The position numbers and the translations under genes are program-made. Positions 33,452 through 42,908 of a stretch of DNA of 64,000 nt are shown here, piece after piece (positions within the stretch are counted from its first letter, which is position 1; every line of letters begins with the position of its first letter). The notes beneath the pieces were generated by a model. The model worked only from the letters and a program-made list of their open reading frames with translations. It searched no databases and was not told the origin of the DNA. The DNA is from Polymorphum gilvum SL003B-26A1 (lineage in GTDB: Bacteria; Pseudomonadota; Alphaproteobacteria; Rhizobiales; Stappiaceae), in the NCBI RefSeq assembly GCF_000192745.1, contig NC_015259.1, positions 1,627,001 to 1,691,000 on the forward strand, given 5' to 3'.

Positions 33452-34225
33452 ATGACCCTGGAACTGTCGTTCCTTCCCGAGATCGCGGCGGTGTTCATGC
33501 TGATCTTCGCGCGCCTCGGCACCATGCTGATGCTGCTGCCCGCGCTCGGGGAAAGCTCGATCCCTATGCGGCTGCGCCTGACAGTGGCGCTGGCGCTGAC
33601 CTTGGTCTTCTATCCGATCGGCGCACGGGCCTATCCAGCCGGGCTGGTCTCCGATCCCGGCGGCCTTGGCATCCTGCTGGCCGGCGAACTGGCGATCGGC
33701 TTCGGCATCGGCCTGTGCGCCCGCATGATCACTTCGGTGCTGCAGATCGCCGGCATGATCATCGCCAACCAGTCGAGCCTGGCGTCGGCGCTGGGCACAG
33801 ACGTCACCATGTCGGGACAGCAGGGCGCGCTGGTCGGCAACTTCCTGGCCATTCTCGGCGTCACTCTGGTGTTCGTCACCGACACGCATTTCCTCATCAT
33901 CGCCGCGCTGCACGACAGCTTCACCCTGTTCCCGCCCGGCGAATGGCTTCCGGTCGCCGATTTCGCCACCCTGGCCACGCAGATCGTGGCGGGAATGTTC
34001 TCCATCGCGGTGCGTATGAGCGCGCCGTTCCTGGTCGTCGGGCTGGTGTTCTATTTCGGCCTCGGACTGCTCAACAAGCTCATGCCGCAGATGCAGATCT
34101 TCTTCATCGCCATGCCGGTGAACATCGCGCTCGGCCTTGGGCTGCTCCTCGTCCTGCTCGCCACCTTGATGACCTGGTACCTGGGTCACTTCGAGGAGGC
34201 GATCGGGCGGTTCACGGTCGGGTAG
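33452..34225 (+). CDS. fliR: Flagellar export gate protein FliR
   Basis: A 257-residue inner-membrane protein with six predicted helices. Typical segments are FMLIFARLGTMLMLLPALGESSIPMRLRLTVALALTLV and GLGLLNKLMPQMQIFFIAMPVNIALGLGLLLVLL. It completes the FliPQR gate with FlhB. The ATG lies 15 bases after the fliQ stop, and flhB starts 6 bases after the fliR stop. Confidence 0.95.
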   Translation: MTLELSFLPEIAAVFMLIFARLGTMLMLLPALGESSIPMRLRLTVALALTLVFYPIGARAYPAGLVSDPGGLGILLAGELAIGFGIGLCARMITSVLQIAGMIIANQSSLASALGTDVTMSGQQGALVGNFLAILGVTLVFVTDTHFLIIAALHDSFTLFPPGEWLPVADFATLATQIVAGMFSIAVRMSAPFLVVGLVFYFGLGLLNKLMPQMQIFFIAMPVNIALGLGLLLVLLATLMTWYLGHFEEAIGRFTVG

Positions 34226-34231
34226 CGCGCC

Positions 34232-35311
34232 ATGGCCGATGATACCGACGACTCGGAGAAAACAGAGGACCCCACGCAAAAGCGCCTCAAGGAAGCGCAC
34301 GAGAAGGGGGATCTGCCGAAATCGCAGGAAGTCAGCACCTGGTTCACGCTCGCCGGCGCGGCGATGATGATCGCTCTCTTCGCGCCGGCGGTGACGACCG
34401 AACTCGGCACCCAACTCAAGTGGTATCTGGAGCATGCCCACGAGATCCCTGCCGACGGCTATGCCCTGAAGGCGCTTTGGCGAGACACCGGCCAGTCGGT
34501 GGCGCTGATCGTCGGACTGCCGCTGCTCGCCTTGGTCGCCATGGCCGTGGCCGGCAATCTGGTGCAGCACGAAGCCGTCTTCACCGCCGAGCCGATCAAG
34601 CCTAAGCTTTCCAAGGTCTCGCCCCTGTCCGGCTTCAAGCGCCTGTTCTCGGGGCAGAGCCTGATGAACTTCGCCAAGGGCATGCTGAAGATCGTGATCG
34701 TCGGCGCCGTCATGGTCGCGGTGCTTTGGCCGCAGCGCGACCGCGCCGAAGCGGTCATCTTCGTCGATGTCTCGTCGCTGCTGGAGGAAGCCCGCGGACT
34801 GGTGCTTCAGCTGCTGGCCGCGGTCCTGGCGATCATGACCGTCGTCGCTGGCGCCGACTACGTGTGGCAGCGCCACAAGTGGTTCGAAAAGCAGAAGATG
34901 AGCATGCGCGAGCTCAAGGAGGAGTACAAGCAGACCGAAGGCGACCCGCTGGTCAAGGGCAAGATCCGGCAGTTGCGCATGGAACGCAGCCGCAAGCGTA
35001 TGATGGCCGCGGTCCCGCAGGCGACCGTGGTCGTCACCAACCCGACGCACTACGCCGTCGCGCTCAGATACGAGGAAGGTATGGGCGCACCGCTGTGCGT
35101 TGCCAAGGGCACCGACGCGATCGCGCTGAAGATCCGTGAGGTCGCCCGCCAGCATGAGGTGCCGGTCGTCGAGAATCCTCCCTTGGCGCGCGCCCTCTAT
35201 GCCAGCGTCGATGTCGACCGGGAGATTCCCGAGGATCACTACAAGGCCGTTGCCGAGGTCATCGGCTTCGTGTTCCGGATGAGAAAACGCAGGACCTGGC
35301 GCTCGAAGTGA
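34232..35311 (+). CDS. flhB: Flagellar export switch protein FlhB
   Basis: A 359-residue protein with four N-terminal membrane helices and a cytoplasmic domain with the self-cleavage motif NPTH (Asn270-Pro271). Cleavage there switches export from hook to filament proteins. The opening DDSEKTEDPTQKRLKEAHEKGDLPKSQEVSTWFTL and the segment FEKQKMSMRELKEEYKQTEGDPLVKGKIRQLRMERSRKRMM are typical. It is the last structural flagellar gene of the array and is followed 84 bases later by cckA; a 6-bp hairpin TTCCCG/CGGGAA (35329-35343) lies in that gap. Confidence 0.96.
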   Translation: MADDTDDSEKTEDPTQKRLKEAHEKGDLPKSQEVSTWFTLAGAAMMIALFAPAVTTELGTQLKWYLEHAHEIPADGYALKALWRDTGQSVALIVGLPLLALVAMAVAGNLVQHEAVFTAEPIKPKLSKVSPLSGFKRLFSGQSLMNFAKGMLKIVIVGAVMVAVLWPQRDRAEAVIFVDVSSLLEEARGLVLQLLAAVLAIMTVVAGADYVWQRHKWFEKQKMSMRELKEEYKQTEGDPLVKGKIRQLRMERSRKRMMAAVPQATVVVTNPTHYAVALRYEEGMGAPLCVAKGTDAIALKIREVARQHEVPVVENPPLARALYASVDVDREIPEDHYKAVAEVIGFVFRMRKRRTWRSK

Positions 35312-35395
35312 CTAGGGATCGGTTGAATTTCCCGTCGCGGGAACGAATGCTGCGACACACGCCGAATCCCGCGAGTCGGGAGGGAGAAACACGGA

Positions 35396-37945
35396 ATGAC
35401 TGAACGGGACGGACAGCCGGTCGAACCGGTCGTCGATCGGGCGGAGCGCAGCGGCAACATTGGCCTGCTGATGCTTTTGGCCGTGGCGCTGATCGCGGCC
35501 GCAGCGACCTTCGCGCTGATGGGGCGGGATCGCGCCGAACCCTATGTCCTGACCCTGCTCGGCATCCTGTCCGTGGTCGGCGTGTTCTCGCTGTTCGCAG
35601 GCGCCATTGGGCTGCTGCGGTTTTCCTCCAGGACGGGCGGCAGCTCGCTCGGTGCCGCCTTCGTCGATTCGCTCGACGAGGGCGCGCTGGTGACCGACAC
35701 TGAGGGGCGGCTGATCTATGCCAACCAGGCCTACGCGTCGCTGACCGGTGCGGAGACGGCGGCCGAGGTGCGGACCGTCGAACGCGTGTTTTCGAGCGAT
35801 CCGGATGCCGCCGACGCGATCTTCCGCCTGTCCCAGGCGATGCGCGAGAGCCGCCGTGCGCAGGAGGAAGTCCGCCTGCCGTACCCGCTCAACGGTTCGG
35901 ACGGCGGCGCGCGCTGGTACCGGGTTTCGGTGCGCCCCCTGGTGATCCCGCGCCGTGAGGGCGGTTCCGGCCGGATGCTGACGGTCTGGCAACTGGCAGA
36001 CATCACCCGTGACCGGACTGAACAGGAAAGTTCATTCCAGGAACTGCAGCGGGTCATCAATTTCCTCGATCACGCACCGGCCGGTTTCTTTTCCTGTGAC
36101 GGGCGTGGAAGGCTGGTCTATCTCAACGCCACGCTGGCCGACTGGCTCGGCTACGACCTTGCCCAGTTCCAGGCCGGCGAACTGGACCTGTCCGACATCA
36201 TTCGTGGCGACGGCGCGGAACTGGTCCGTTCCGTCCGCGGTCAGGCAGGTGAGGTCAAGAGCGAGACGCTCGACCTCGATCTCGTTACCCGCAACGGTCG
36301 CGGCTTGCCGGTTCGTCTGCTGCATCGGGTGCCCTTCGGCGCCGACGGCAAGCCGGGCGACAGCCGCACCCTGGTGCTCAACCGCTCGCGCGGGGAGGAG
36401 GTTTCGGAAGCGCTGCGGGCGGCCGAGGTCCGCTTCGCCCGCTTCTTCAACAACACGCCGATCGCGATCGCCTCGCTCGACGCGGAAGGCCGCGTCCTGC
36501 GCACCAACGCGCCATTCCTACGCCTGTTCGGGCCGGTGGATCTGTCCGGCGATGGACCGAAGCTGGAGGGCTTCGTCGCCGAACAGGGCAGGGAAGAATT
36601 CTCGAAGGCACTGGCGGCGGCAGCCAAGGGTTACGGCGAGATCGCGCCCGTCGACGTGCCGCTCGCCAACGCCTCGGACGGGCGCTCGGCGACCTTCTAC
36701 GTTTCGGCGGTGCAGGATGGCGAAGGCGACGGCGAGGCTGCCATCGTCTACGCCTTGGAGACGACGCAGCAGCGGGCGCTTGAGGCGCAGTTCGCCCAGA
36801 GCCAGAAGATGCAGGCGATCGGTCAACTCGCGGGTGGCGTGGCGCATGATTTCAACAACGTGCTTACCGCAATCATCGGCTTCTCCGACCTGCTTCTGGC
36901 CAGCCACCGGCCGACCGATCCGTCGTTCCAGGACATCATGAACATCAAGCAGAACGCCAACCGGGCGGCCGGCCTCGTCCGCCAGCTGCTGGCGTTCTCC
37001 CGTCGCCAGACGCTGCGTCCGCAGCAACTGGCCCTCAATGACGTGCTCGCCGACTTGTCGATCCTGCTCGACCGGCTGCTTGGCGAGAAGGTCGAGCTCA
37101 AGGTCATCCACGGCCGCGACCTGTGGCCGGTGATGGCCGACCTGAACCAGCTCGAGCAGGTCATCGTCAATCTGGCGGTCAACGCCGGCGATGCCATGGC
37201 CGACGGCGGCCGGCTGACGATCCGCACATCGAACGTGTCGGCGGCCGAATCGACCCGGTTCGAAAACACCCGCGGCATGCCGCCGGGCGAATACACCCTG
37301 ATCGAAGTCGAGGACACCGGCCACGGCATGCCGCCCGAGATCATGGAGAAGATCTTCGAGCCGTTCTTCTCGACCAAGGAGGTCGGCAAGGGCACCGGTC
37401 TCGGCCTGTCGACGGTCTACGGCATCGTCAAGCAGACCGGCGGCTACATCTTCTGCAGCAGCGAGGTCGGCGTCGGCACCACGTTCCGCCTGTTCCTGCC
37501 GCGTCACATTCCCAAGGACGTTCCCATCGCCGAGAAGAAGCCGGTCGAGGAAACGGAAAAGGTCGCCGACCTGACCGGCTCGGCGACCATCCTGCTGGTC
37601 GAGGACGAGGAGGCGGTGCGCGCCTTCGCCGCCAGGGCGCTGGCTTCGCGCGGCTATACCGTGCACGAGGCAGCCTCGGGCACCGAGGCGCTCGACGTCA
37701 TGGAGGAGACCGGCGGCAAGGTCGACCTCGTCGTCTCCGACGTGGTGATGCCGGAAATGGACGGCCCGACGCTGTTGAAGGAACTGCGCAAGACCCGGCC
37801 GGACCTGAAGATCATCTTCGTCTCGGGCTATGCCGAGGATGCCTTCGAGGAGAACCTGCCGGAGAACGAGAAGTTTTTCTTCCTGCCCAAGCCCTTCACG
37901 CTGAAACAGCTGGCGACGACCGTGAAGGACGTGCTCAACAGCTGA
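35396..37945 (+). CDS. cckA: Hybrid sensor histidine kinase CckA
   Basis: An 849-residue membrane kinase. Two membrane helices lie at about 24-45 and 52-72, followed by PAS-type sensor domains (about 85-460). The dimerisation/phosphotransfer domain carries [17 protein letters not shown] with His484. The ATPase domain follows ([14 protein letters not shown], then [22 protein letters not shown] and GTGLGLS). A C-terminal receiver has the phospho-acceptor Asp782 ([13 protein letters not shown]). This layout is that of CckA, which passes phosphate through ChpT to CtrA and CpdR and also works as a phosphatase. Its place after flhB is common in related orders, as I recall. Confidence 0.92.
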   Translation: MTERDGQPVEPVVDRAERSGNIGLLMLLAVALIAAAATFALMGRDRAEPYVLTLLGILSVVGVFSLFAGAIGLLRFSSRTGGSSLGAAFVDSLDEGALVTDTEGRLIYANQAYASLTGAETAAEVRTVERVFSSDPDAADAIFRLSQAMRESRRAQEEVRLPYPLNGSDGGARWYRVSVRPLVIPRREGGSGRMLTVWQLADITRDRTEQESSFQELQRVINFLDHAPAGFFSCDGRGRLVYLNATLADWLGYDLAQFQAGELDLSDIIRGDGAELVRSVRGQAGEVKSETLDLDLVTRNGRGLPVRLLHRVPFGADGKPGDSRTLVLNRSRGEEVSEALRAAEVRFARFFNNTPIAIASLDAEGRVLRTNAPFLRLFGPVDLSGDGPKLEGFVAEQGREEFSKALAAAAKGYGEIAPVDVPLANASDGRSATFYVSAVQDGEGDGEAAIVYALETTQQRALEAQFAQSQKMQAIGQLAGGVAHDFNNVLTAIIGFSDLLLASHRPTDPSFQDIMNIKQNANRAAGLVRQLLAFSRRQTLRPQQLALNDVLADLSILLDRLLGEKVELKVIHGRDLWPVMADLNQLEQVIVNLAVNAGDAMADGGRLTIRTSNVSAAESTRFENTRGMPPGEYTLIEVEDTGHGMPPEIMEKIFEPFFSTKEVGKGTGLGLSTVYGIVKQTGGYIFCSSEVGVGTTFRLFLPRHIPKDVPIAEKKPVEETEKVADLTGSATILLVEDEEAVRAFAARALASRGYTVHEAASGTEALDVMEETGGKVDLVVSDVVMPEMDGPTLLKELRKTRPDLKIIFVSGYAEDAFEENLPENEKFFFLPKPFTLKQLATTVKDVLNS

Positions 37946-37967
37946 ATGACAAGCCCCGCCGGGCCGG

Positions 37968-38456
37968 TCACACGGCCGGGCAGCCGGAGCGTCGCTCGGC
38001 TCGCTGCTTGAGCCCCTGCAGGCTCTGCAGGGTATTGGGATTGCCCGGCAGCACGAAGCTCTGCTCCAGGGCCGTGCGCGCGTTGTTGACGACGGCGAGG
38101 TCCTGCACCGCCAGGGTCCGGCATGGCTCGCCGGTGAAGCGCACCCGGATGCGGATGATGCGGTCGCCGTTGTCGGACGGACCGAACTCGGCATCGAGCG
38201 CGGCCGTGTCGCCGGCCATCTTGCGCTCCATGACCACCATGTTTGCTTCGTCCTGGACAACTGCCGTGCCGCGTTCCTTCGCGCTGGACACGAGCGCCTC
38301 TCGGACCGCCTCTGGGCCGGCGGCGATGGTCACCGACTGGGCGCCGTCGGGAATGGTCAGCGTCGGCTGCTGGGGCAGGCTGGCGCGCTGCGGCGGAGAC
38401 GACTGACAGGCGGCGAGGCCGGCAAGGAGGAGGACGGGGAGGAGCAGCTTGCGCAT
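37968..38456 (-). CDS. Small lipoprotein of unknown function
   Basis: A 162-residue protein with a lipoprotein signal (MRKLLLPVLLLAGLAACQSS, Cys at the LAAC site), so it is probably anchored in the outer membrane or facing the periplasm. The mature part has about 135 residues with mixed alpha/beta character and two further cysteines (GEPCRTLAV and SGCPAV). I do not recognise a family. The longer upstream frame was rejected because the signal peptide begins at 38456. It converges on cckA, 22 bases apart. Confidence 0.8.
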   Translation of the reverse strand: MRKLLLPVLLLAGLAACQSSPPQRASLPQQPTLTIPDGAQSVTIAAGPEAVREALVSSAKERGTAVVQDEANMVVMERKMAGDTAALDAEFGPSDNGDRIIRIRVRFTGEPCRTLAVQDLAVVNNARTALEQSFVLPGNPNTLQSLQGLKQRAERRSGCPAV

Positions 38457-38552
38457 GGCGCGGTCCTTGATGCTGAGGGGGCGGGGGCACGGTGCGAGCA
38501 TGCTAGCCCTTTCTTGGTTTATTTTCCCTTCCCTGGAACGACGGATGGGCTG

Positions 38553-39056
38553 TCAGTCACCAAGGTCCGGCATGAAGGGTAGGTCGGTCACGCCGATATC
38601 GAGTCCCGACTGTGACAGAAGTGTGGTGATCTGGCCCCGGTGATGGGTCTGGTGGTTGAACAGGTGGGAAACGAGCAGCCAGCGCGGTCGTTCCAGCGTC
38701 CGCGTTCCGGTCGTGTTGGTCCAGCGCAGCGTGCCGGCCAGCCATTCCGGCGTCAGGCCGGCGGCGAAGGCCTCGATCTCGGCCGCCATGGCCCGGTGTG
38801 CCTGCTCGAGCTCGCCGAAGTCGTCGTAGATGTCGACGCCCATGCCACGGTGCTCGTGGCTGCGGCCGGTGAAGCGCCCCATCCAGATCCGGTCGCCGAA
38901 CAGCAGGTGGTTCAGGGTCGAGTGGATCGAGCGGAAGAAGGCGCCGCGGTCGGCCTTGCGCTCCGCATCGCTCATCTGCCCGCAGGTCGCGTAGAGCTTG
39001 TTCGTCATCCAGAAGTTGTACGCGGCCTGCCGCCGGTAGAGGATCGGGTCTGTCAT
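38553..39056 (-). CDS. DinB-family four-helix protein
   Basis: A 167-residue cytoplasmic protein. The DinB/YfiT layout is visible: AYNFWMTNKLYATCGQM in helix 1, a histidine at the end of helix 2 (HSTLNHLLFGDRIWMGRF), and SHLFNHQTHHRGQITTLLSQSG with the HxxxH metal site in the last core helix. These proteins are metal-dependent enzymes, often thiol transferases or hydrolases; the substrate is unknown. Not to be confused with DNA polymerase IV. It starts 34 bases after the stop of the coiled-coil gene at 39091 on the same strand, so it may belong to the same transcript. Confidence 0.88.
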   Translation of the reverse strand: MTDPILYRRQAAYNFWMTNKLYATCGQMSDAERKADRGAFFRSIHSTLNHLLFGDRIWMGRFTGRSHEHRGMGVDIYDDFGELEQAHRAMAAEIEAFAAGLTPEWLAGTLRWTNTTGTRTLERPRWLLVSHLFNHQTHHRGQITTLLSQSGLDIGVTDLPFMPDLGD

Positions 39057-39090
39057 GCGGGCCGCCTCCCTGTCGTCGCGCCGTTCGGCG

Positions 39091-40503
39091 TCAGAATGTC
39101 TCTCCGGTCGAAAAGCCGTCGCCGCCCGATCGGCCGCCGCCTCCGGAGCGTCCGCCGGAGCCGCCGCCCATCGTATGCGGCAGGCCGAAGCCGCCGGGAA
39201 AGGCCGTCCGGCCGCCGCGAACCTGCTTGCGGCCGTGGGCCTTTTTCGCCCTTGCCCAGTAGTCCGACCCGGAGATCGCGCCCTTCACCAGTTCGCCGAG
39301 CAGCACGGTGGTCAGGTTGTCGTCGGAGAAGGTTGAATCCCAATCGTCGTAGCCGCTCTGGCGGAACTGGCGCGATACCTTGGTGAGTTCGTCCCCCCGG
39401 CGGATCAGGTTGCGCTGCAACTCCCGGTCCTGGCGCACCTCCCGGCTCAGGTCTTCGATGCGCTCGCCGAGATCCTCCAGACGGCGGACGATCTTCTCGT
39501 CGTCGGGGGACGGGGTCGCCAGCGCCTCTCGCCAAAGATCGCGCAGGTCGTCCCCCTTCAGCGCCTCGGACAGGGCGCTCTCGGCCGCCTTGTAGATCTC
39601 GTCTTCGCCTGAGGCATAGGTCTGCAGCGTCGCTTGAAGGGCGGCGGTCTGGTCCTCCAGCCCTTCAAGCTCCCTGTCGAGCGCCGCCAGCGTGTCGCCG
39701 AGGTCGTCGATGCGCTGGGCGATATCTTCGCCAGCCAGATCTGTCGCCGCCTTGCGGCTGAACGCGGCGAGCGCGTCCGCCTCGGCCCGGGCGGCCTCCT
39801 CGCACCGTTCCGCATGGCGCGCCAGCCGGTCGGGGATCTGGGTCAGCAGGGCGTAGTTGGGCCGGGCATCCTGGAACCGGATCAGGCCCGCGACCCAGCG
39901 GTCGAGGGTGCGCACCAGCCCGCGCCGGTCGTATTGCGCGGTGCCGAAGCCGCGACCCCAGAGGTAGACGAACAGCGGGTCGTTCTCGTAGGCCTTGCCC
40001 TTGGCTGCCCGGTCGGCTTCCGCCGTACGCGCCTTCTCGCGCGCGGCCTCGGCGGTGCGCAAGGCGGTTTCGGCCCGCTCGCGCTGGGCGAGGAAGGCCG
40101 GATCGCCGGCCAGCCGGGTTTCGACAGCACCCATCAGCTTGTCGAGCCGGTCGGCGGCTGCCTCGCGCTCCTCGGCAAGGCGGTCGCGTTCGCGCTGGCG
40201 TTCGCCGCGCCGGGCATCCGCCTGACGCGTCTCCTCCGTCAGTGCCTGCAGTTTCTCGTTCCGTTCGTCCAGCAGTCGGCGCGCCTGCCGCGCCGCCGTG
40301 CTGAGACGACCGCCGAGCGCTTCGGCTGCCTGCGTCTCCAGGCGGAAGCGGGCGAGTTCCCGGTAGGCTTCGCCCTGCTGGGCGTGCAGGTCAGAGATCG
40401 CCCGGGTCGCCCGGTCGATCCTGTGGTTGAGTTCGGCCTCCTCGCGACGCAGGTCGGACAACGCCTGTTCGATGGATCCGAGGGTCTGGCGTCCGCTCAG
40501 CAT
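39091..40503 (-). CDS. Coiled-coil protein with Gly/Ser-rich tail (third gene of an uncharacterised module)
   Basis: A 470-residue protein with no signal peptide or membrane helix. Residues 5-170 and 265-380 are predicted long coiled coils rich in Arg, Glu, Ala and Gln. Between them is a globular segment (NDPLFVYLWGRGFGTAQYDRRGLVRTLDRWVAGLIRFQDARPNYALLTQIPDRL). The C-terminus is low complexity (MGGGSGGRSGGGGRSGGDGF). I do not recognise a named family. The start lies 24 bases after the stop of the DUF6384-like gene, with which it almost certainly forms an operon. A structural or scaffold role is plausible from the coiled coils. Confidence 0.82.
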   Translation of the reverse strand: MLSGRQTLGSIEQALSDLRREEAELNHRIDRATRAISDLHAQQGEAYRELARFRLETQAAEALGGRLSTAARQARRLLDERNEKLQALTEETRQADARRGERQRERDRLAEEREAAADRLDKLMGAVETRLAGDPAFLAQRERAETALRTAEAAREKARTAEADRAAKGKAYENDPLFVYLWGRGFGTAQYDRRGLVRTLDRWVAGLIRFQDARPNYALLTQIPDRLARHAERCEEAARAEADALAAFSRKAATDLAGEDIAQRIDDLGDTLAALDRELEGLEDQTAALQATLQTYASGEDEIYKAAESALSEALKGDDLRDLWREALATPSPDDEKIVRRLEDLGERIEDLSREVRQDRELQRNLIRRGDELTKVSRQFRQSGYDDWDSTFSDDNLTTVLLGELVKGAISGSDYWARAKKAHGRKQVRGGRTAFPGGFGLPHTMGGGSGGRSGGGGRSGGDGFSTGETF

Positions 40504-40527
40504 CGTCTCACGCTCCTGCCGTTCGTG

Positions 40528-41466
40528 TCACCATGCGGTGATCGCTCCGCTCACGACGGGTCTGGTCCAGTCGATGGAAAGTTTGCCGCGGACCTTAATG
40601 CCGAGGAGCGCGTTCTGGACGATGCCGTCCGTCTGCTTGTCGTCGCGCACGTCGTCGAACACCGCCTGGGGCACGCGCTGGGCCCAGATCCTGACCCGCT
40701 TCGGCTGGCCGTCTTCCTCCGACACGATGGTTCGTTCGATCGGCCTGCCGTCCGGGCCGATGGCCTCGACCACGAGATAGTAGTTGCGCGTCGAGCGGTT
40801 GACGTCGGGAATGCGGGTGACGCCGGTCGGTGTTCCGGGCCGCGACACGATGCGCACCTCGAATGTGGTTGCCAGTTCCGTTTCCAGGGCCTTGAGGTCC
40901 GAAACCGCCTTCCGGGCCGCTGCGGCCTCTCCGGCGCCTGCCGCGCGCCGTCCGTCCGCGGCAAGGGCCGTGGCGCGCTCGAGCGCGGTCGCGTCGGCGC
41001 TCATGCCGGCGATTGCGGCTGCGACGGCATCGAGCGCGGCGGGGATCTCCTGCGTCAGCTCGATGCGCAGCGTTTCCGCTGCCCGTTCGCGCGGCGCGAT
41101 CACAAGGACCTGCCAGGCGACCGCGGCGAGGCCGACGACGATCACCGCGATGGCCAGCCATTTCGACCAGACCAGGCGCCGGACATAGGCAAGGGCAAGC
41201 AGGCGCGCGAAACCGGAAGCCGGCGGCGCATAGACGAAGCGGTCCTGCTTTAGCCCCTCGACGCCCTCGCGCAGGGTGCGGTCGGGTACCTCGATGCCCT
41301 GGGAGGCATATATCTCGCGCAGACGCTCGATCATGCGGGCGTCCCGGTCTTCGACGCCGAGTTCCTTCATCACCAGGGCTTCGTCGTGGCGCAACGTGTC
41401 CACGACATCCATGGCCATCATCAGTTCGTCGAGGGGAGCCCGTTCGTCCGCCGGCCTGTCCGCCAT
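40528..41466 (-). CDS. DUF6384-like single-pass membrane protein (second gene of the module)
   Basis: A 312-residue protein. The N-terminal cytoplasmic part (about 1-95) starts ERAPLDELMMAMDVVDTLRHDE and is charged. One membrane helix lies at about 104-125 (WLAIAVIVVGLAAVAWQVLVI). A helical stalk (about 130-195) and a beta-rich C-terminal domain (about 200-312, VNRSTRNYYLVVEAIGPDGRPIERTIVSEEDGQPKRVRIWAQRVP) follow, probably in the periplasm. From memory this resembles the DUF6384 family. It sits between the TelA-like and coiled-coil genes, with short gaps. Confidence 0.82.
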   Translation of the reverse strand: MADRPADERAPLDELMMAMDVVDTLRHDEALVMKELGVEDRDARMIERLREIYASQGIEVPDRTLREGVEGLKQDRFVYAPPASGFARLLALAYVRRLVWSKWLAIAVIVVGLAAVAWQVLVIAPRERAAETLRIELTQEIPAALDAVAAAIAGMSADATALERATALAADGRRAAGAGEAAAARKAVSDLKALETELATTFEVRIVSRPGTPTGVTRIPDVNRSTRNYYLVVEAIGPDGRPIERTIVSEEDGQPKRVRIWAQRVPQAVFDDVRDDKQTDGIVQNALLGIKVRGKLSIDWTRPVVSGAITAW

Positions 41467-41523
41467 CCTGTCACTCCGATGCCGGGCGCCCGGGCCGTAC
41501 CGTCCGGGCCGTCCGGTTGCGGA

Positions 41524-42693
41524 TCACCTCCGCAAAGCGTTGCCTTCCGCAGCCAGCCGCGCCAACCGGCGCTTGCCCTCCTCGACGGCTTGACGGATCT
41601 CCTCCGAATTCTTCGTCGACAGCTCGCGCATCTCGTTGATGATCTCGCGCGAGTGGACCTGGAAATTGACCACGGAGTCGACCAGCATCTTCACGGAAGC
41701 CGCCTGCACCGTCGGGCCGTAGCCTGCCTTCAGCGCCGCCTCCTGTACCGCGTCGCCGATTTCGGCCAGGGTCTCCAGGCTCTTGGAGACTCCCTCCTTC
41801 ATGGCGTTCAGCGTCTCGGTCGACTCGTGCAGGCCCTGCAGTCCGGTGAAGGAGGCGTTGAGCGCGGTCAGCACGGACTCGTTGGTCGAGAAGAAGCTGA
41901 CAGCCTGCGCATAGACCCGCTCCTTGGCGCTGGTCGTCTGCATCAGGCGCGCCATGATCACCTCGGAGGTGTTGTAGCCGATGGTCAGGTTGTCGGCGAG
42001 GTCCTTGGCGACCTGGTAGCGCTTCTCCTCCTCCTGCATCGCGCGCATCTTCTCGTCGCGGGCAAGTTCCAGCCGCGCCTTGGCCGCGGGATCGTCGCCG
42101 GTGAAGTCGGCGACGGCCTTGGATGCGGTCTCGAGCGTCGCCTTGGCACCGTCGAGCTTTGCCGTCGCGGTGTTCAGGACCTCCAGCGCCAGCACCTCGG
42201 CCTGCTTGAGTGCGCCACGGTAGTCGAGATAGGCGTTCAGGATCGTCTGCTCGCGGGCGATCTGGTCCTTGGTGTCGCGAGCGACATCGACATAGGTCTT
42301 GCGGATGTCGTCGAAACGGTCGGAGATCGTGCCGCGGCGCATGTCGCGCCACCTGTTGGACAGGTTTTCCATGAGCGAGATCCTGCCGTCGGCGAGCTGG
42401 TCGACCAGCGCCTTGGCGTCGTCGCGGATCGAGTTGAAGGCCTCGGTGATCGCCTCGTAGCGCTCGCCGATGGTCATCGCCTGGATCTGGGTACGCACGA
42501 TCTCGTTGAAGGTCGAAGCCTGGCCGAGGGTACGGGTGATGACGGCGATCTTGTCCGGCGACAGGTCGGAAATCTGTTCCAGCAGCGCGTTGATCGGCGC
42601 CTCCTGCTGGGTCTCCGGCATCAGTCCCAGGTTGCGCAGCGCGCCGACTGCCCGGTCCAGGTACTGAAGGGGGGTAAGGGCCGTCTCCGTCAT
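41524..42693 (-). CDS. TelA-like helical protein (first gene of the module)
   Basis: A 389-residue, almost entirely helical protein without signal peptide. Features such as QIQAMTIGERYEAITEAFNSIRDDAKALVDQLADG, ILNAYLDYRGALKQAEVLALEVLNTATAKL and the C-terminal coiled coil recall TelA/KlaA-type 'toxic anion resistance' proteins, but the similarity is distant and I hold it loosely. The start at MTETALTPLQYLDRAVGAL was preferred over an upstream in-frame start in Arg-rich shadow sequence. It is first of three genes read in the same direction (gaps of 57 and 24 bases). Confidence 0.78.
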   Translation of the reverse strand: MTETALTPLQYLDRAVGALRNLGLMPETQQEAPINALLEQISDLSPDKIAVITRTLGQASTFNEIVRTQIQAMTIGERYEAITEAFNSIRDDAKALVDQLADGRISLMENLSNRWRDMRRGTISDRFDDIRKTYVDVARDTKDQIAREQTILNAYLDYRGALKQAEVLALEVLNTATAKLDGAKATLETASKAVADFTGDDPAAKARLELARDEKMRAMQEEEKRYQVAKDLADNLTIGYNTSEVIMARLMQTTSAKERVYAQAVSFFSTNESVLTALNASFTGLQGLHESTETLNAMKEGVSKSLETLAEIGDAVQEAALKAGYGPTVQAASVKMLVDSVVNFQVHSREIINEMRELSTKNSEEIRQAVEEGKRRLARLAAEGNALRR

Positions 42694-42908
42694 GTTGCCG
42701 CTCCTGCTTGCCGCTGCTGCATGCCGCTCCCGGTTGACCAGCCTCCGCCAGGACCGGGCCGCGCCATGGTTTCGAGCCGGATAAAATAGGGCAGGCCGGA
42801 CCGGTGGAGTCAACGCTTCGCGCTGCCCGCCCGACCATATCCGCCCGCCCTGTCACCGGAACGCGACAGTCGGCGCGGCAGACGGATGACGTATCGTGCG
42901 TCCCTGGG

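Noticed and set aside
33110-35239. 709-codon open frame opposite fliQ, fliR and flhB
   Set aside because: Antisense shadow of three clear flagellar genes. The protein is His/Asp/Arg-rich without any fold signature.
36518-38260. 580-codon open frame opposite cckA
   Set aside because: Shadow of CckA and the lipoprotein gene; composition is typical of antisense GC-rich frames.
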